Part shown: one piece after another, positions 63,620 to 64,000 of the stretch
Layout: each line of letters starts with the position of its first letter
How positions within the stretch are numbered: the stretch's first letter is position 1
Assembly: GCF_900114655.1 (NCBI RefSeq)
Contig: NZ_FOTT01000008.1
Span: forward strand, 39,708 to 103,707
From: Candidatus Frackibacter sp. WG13
GTDB taxonomy: Bacteria; Bacillota; Halanaerobiia; Halobacteroidales; Acetohalobiaceae
Direction of reading: 5' to 3'
DNA length: 64,000 nucleotides
Translations under genes and position numbers: made by a program
The notes under the pieces: model-generated
Databases searched by the model: none
Told to the model about the DNA's origin: nothing
What the model saw: only the letters and a program-made list of their open reading frames with translations

Positions 63620-64000
63620 ATGAAATTAACTTTTAAATTCAAACCTAATTTTAGTCATAAACAATTAGAAATAGTTAAAGAACTAAGTTGGCATTGTTCA
63701 AAATTGTATAATACAGTTAATTATCAAATAAAGAATAATGAAGAAGTCAAACCTGTATATACTCGATTAGAAAATAATTTTAAATCTAATTGGCATACAG
63801 ATTATTTACACAGCCATAATAGACAACAACTATTTAAACAATTAGCTCAAGATTGGAAAAGTTACTTTAACTCAATCAAAGATTACAATAATAATCCTAA
63901 TAAATATCAAGGTCAACCAAAACCACCTAATTTTAAATATTTAAATAGTAATCCAAGCGAAATAATATTTACTAACTTAGCTACCAGAATTAGAGAAGGA
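63620..64000 (+). CDS. TnpB-like RNA-guided nuclease family protein (3' cut by window edge)
   Basis: ATG 63620, 7 nt after GGAGGAGGTG; 127 codons open to the window end. The start MKLTFKFKPN and LSWHCSKLYNTVNYQIK, then QPKPPNFKYL, match IS605-family TnpB N-terminal domains. TnpB proteins are RNA-guided DNA nucleases; the RuvC and zinc-finger parts would lie beyond the window, so integrity cannot be judged. Confidence 0.85.
   Translation, partial: MKLTFKFKPNFSHKQLEIVKELSWHCSKLYNTVNYQIKNNEEVKPVYTRLENNFKSNWHTDYLHSHNRQQLFKQLAQDWKSYFNSIKDYNNNPNKYQGQPKPPNFKYLNSNPSEIIFTNLATRIREG

Larger units (their letters stand above)
63462..64000. mobile_element. IS200/IS605-type element (left part, runs off window)
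   Basis: Contains a hairpin TCTCAT (63462-63467)/ATGAGA (63481-63486) that may mark an end, a truncated tnpA on the minus strand and a tnpB start on the plus strand. Divergent tnpA/tnpB order is the IS605/IS608 type. The right end is outside the window. Confidence 0.7.

Overview
The window looks like chromosomal DNA of a low-GC, anaerobic, acetogenic and spore-forming Firmicute with an outer membrane. The best fit is the halophilic Halanaerobiales (Acetohalobium/Natroniella-like). That name is an inference from gene content: a full acetyl-CoA synthase operon, spore photoproduct lyase, a SPOCS-domain protein, a TolC-like protein, a rubrerythrin, an NSS Na+-symporter, and very acidic cytosolic enzymes. 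No rRNA, tRNA or CRISPR array was seen.

Layout. 1-10.7 kb: end of a NitT/TauT-type ABC transporter, a convergent ThDP enzyme, a DUF445 membrane protein, a YhaO/YhaN (SbcDC-like) nuclease pair, and a diacylglycerol-kinase-like lipid kinase. 10.8-15.9 kb: a glyoxalase I divergent from a glutamate-cysteine-ligase/ATP-grasp pair (thiol metabolism), then queD-queE-queC (7-deazaguanine). 16-22 kb: a MinD/FlhG-type ATPase with a YcgR-N-like domain, a DUF1232 protein, a TPR protein, a PPC/DUF296 protein, tiny ORFs, a membrane GAF-GAF-GGDEF cyclase and a VWA protein.

22.5-37.8 kb is the core: cooC, CODH (cooS/acsA), acsB, acsC, acsV, a second CooC-like ATPase, acsD and acsE, then NuoE-, NuoF-, CooF- and NuoG/HoxU-like electron carriers with no hydrogenase or formate dehydrogenase subunit. 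Together these encode the carbonyl branch of the Wood-Ljungdahl pathway, its Ni-insertion and corrinoid-reactivation helpers, and a putative NADH/ferredoxin route into it.

38-55.7 kb is mixed: a UPF0182 giant membrane protein, a tail-anchored protein with a UBA-like N-terminus, a VanW protein, three tandem M42 aminopeptidases, an octaheme cytochrome c of the HAO family, an atypical malic enzyme, splB, a rubrerythrin with a consensus promoter and a dyad operator, a DUF1385 protein, an NSS transporter and a SPOCS protein.

55.9-61.3 kb holds what I consider the most interesting system. A sigma-54 activator with a V4R sensor domain (apparent zinc site), PAS, AAA+ and Fis-type HTH is followed by two TGTCAA/TTGACA dyads two helical turns apart, a terminator, a near-perfect -24/-12 promoter, and then cooF-cooS-cooC. 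It reads as a self-contained, heme-independent, inducible CO-dehydrogenase module. The window ends with a SEC-C mini-ORF, a CvfB C-terminal-half protein, a TolC-like protein without signal peptide, and the start of an IS200/IS605-type element (decayed tnpA, intact tnpB start).
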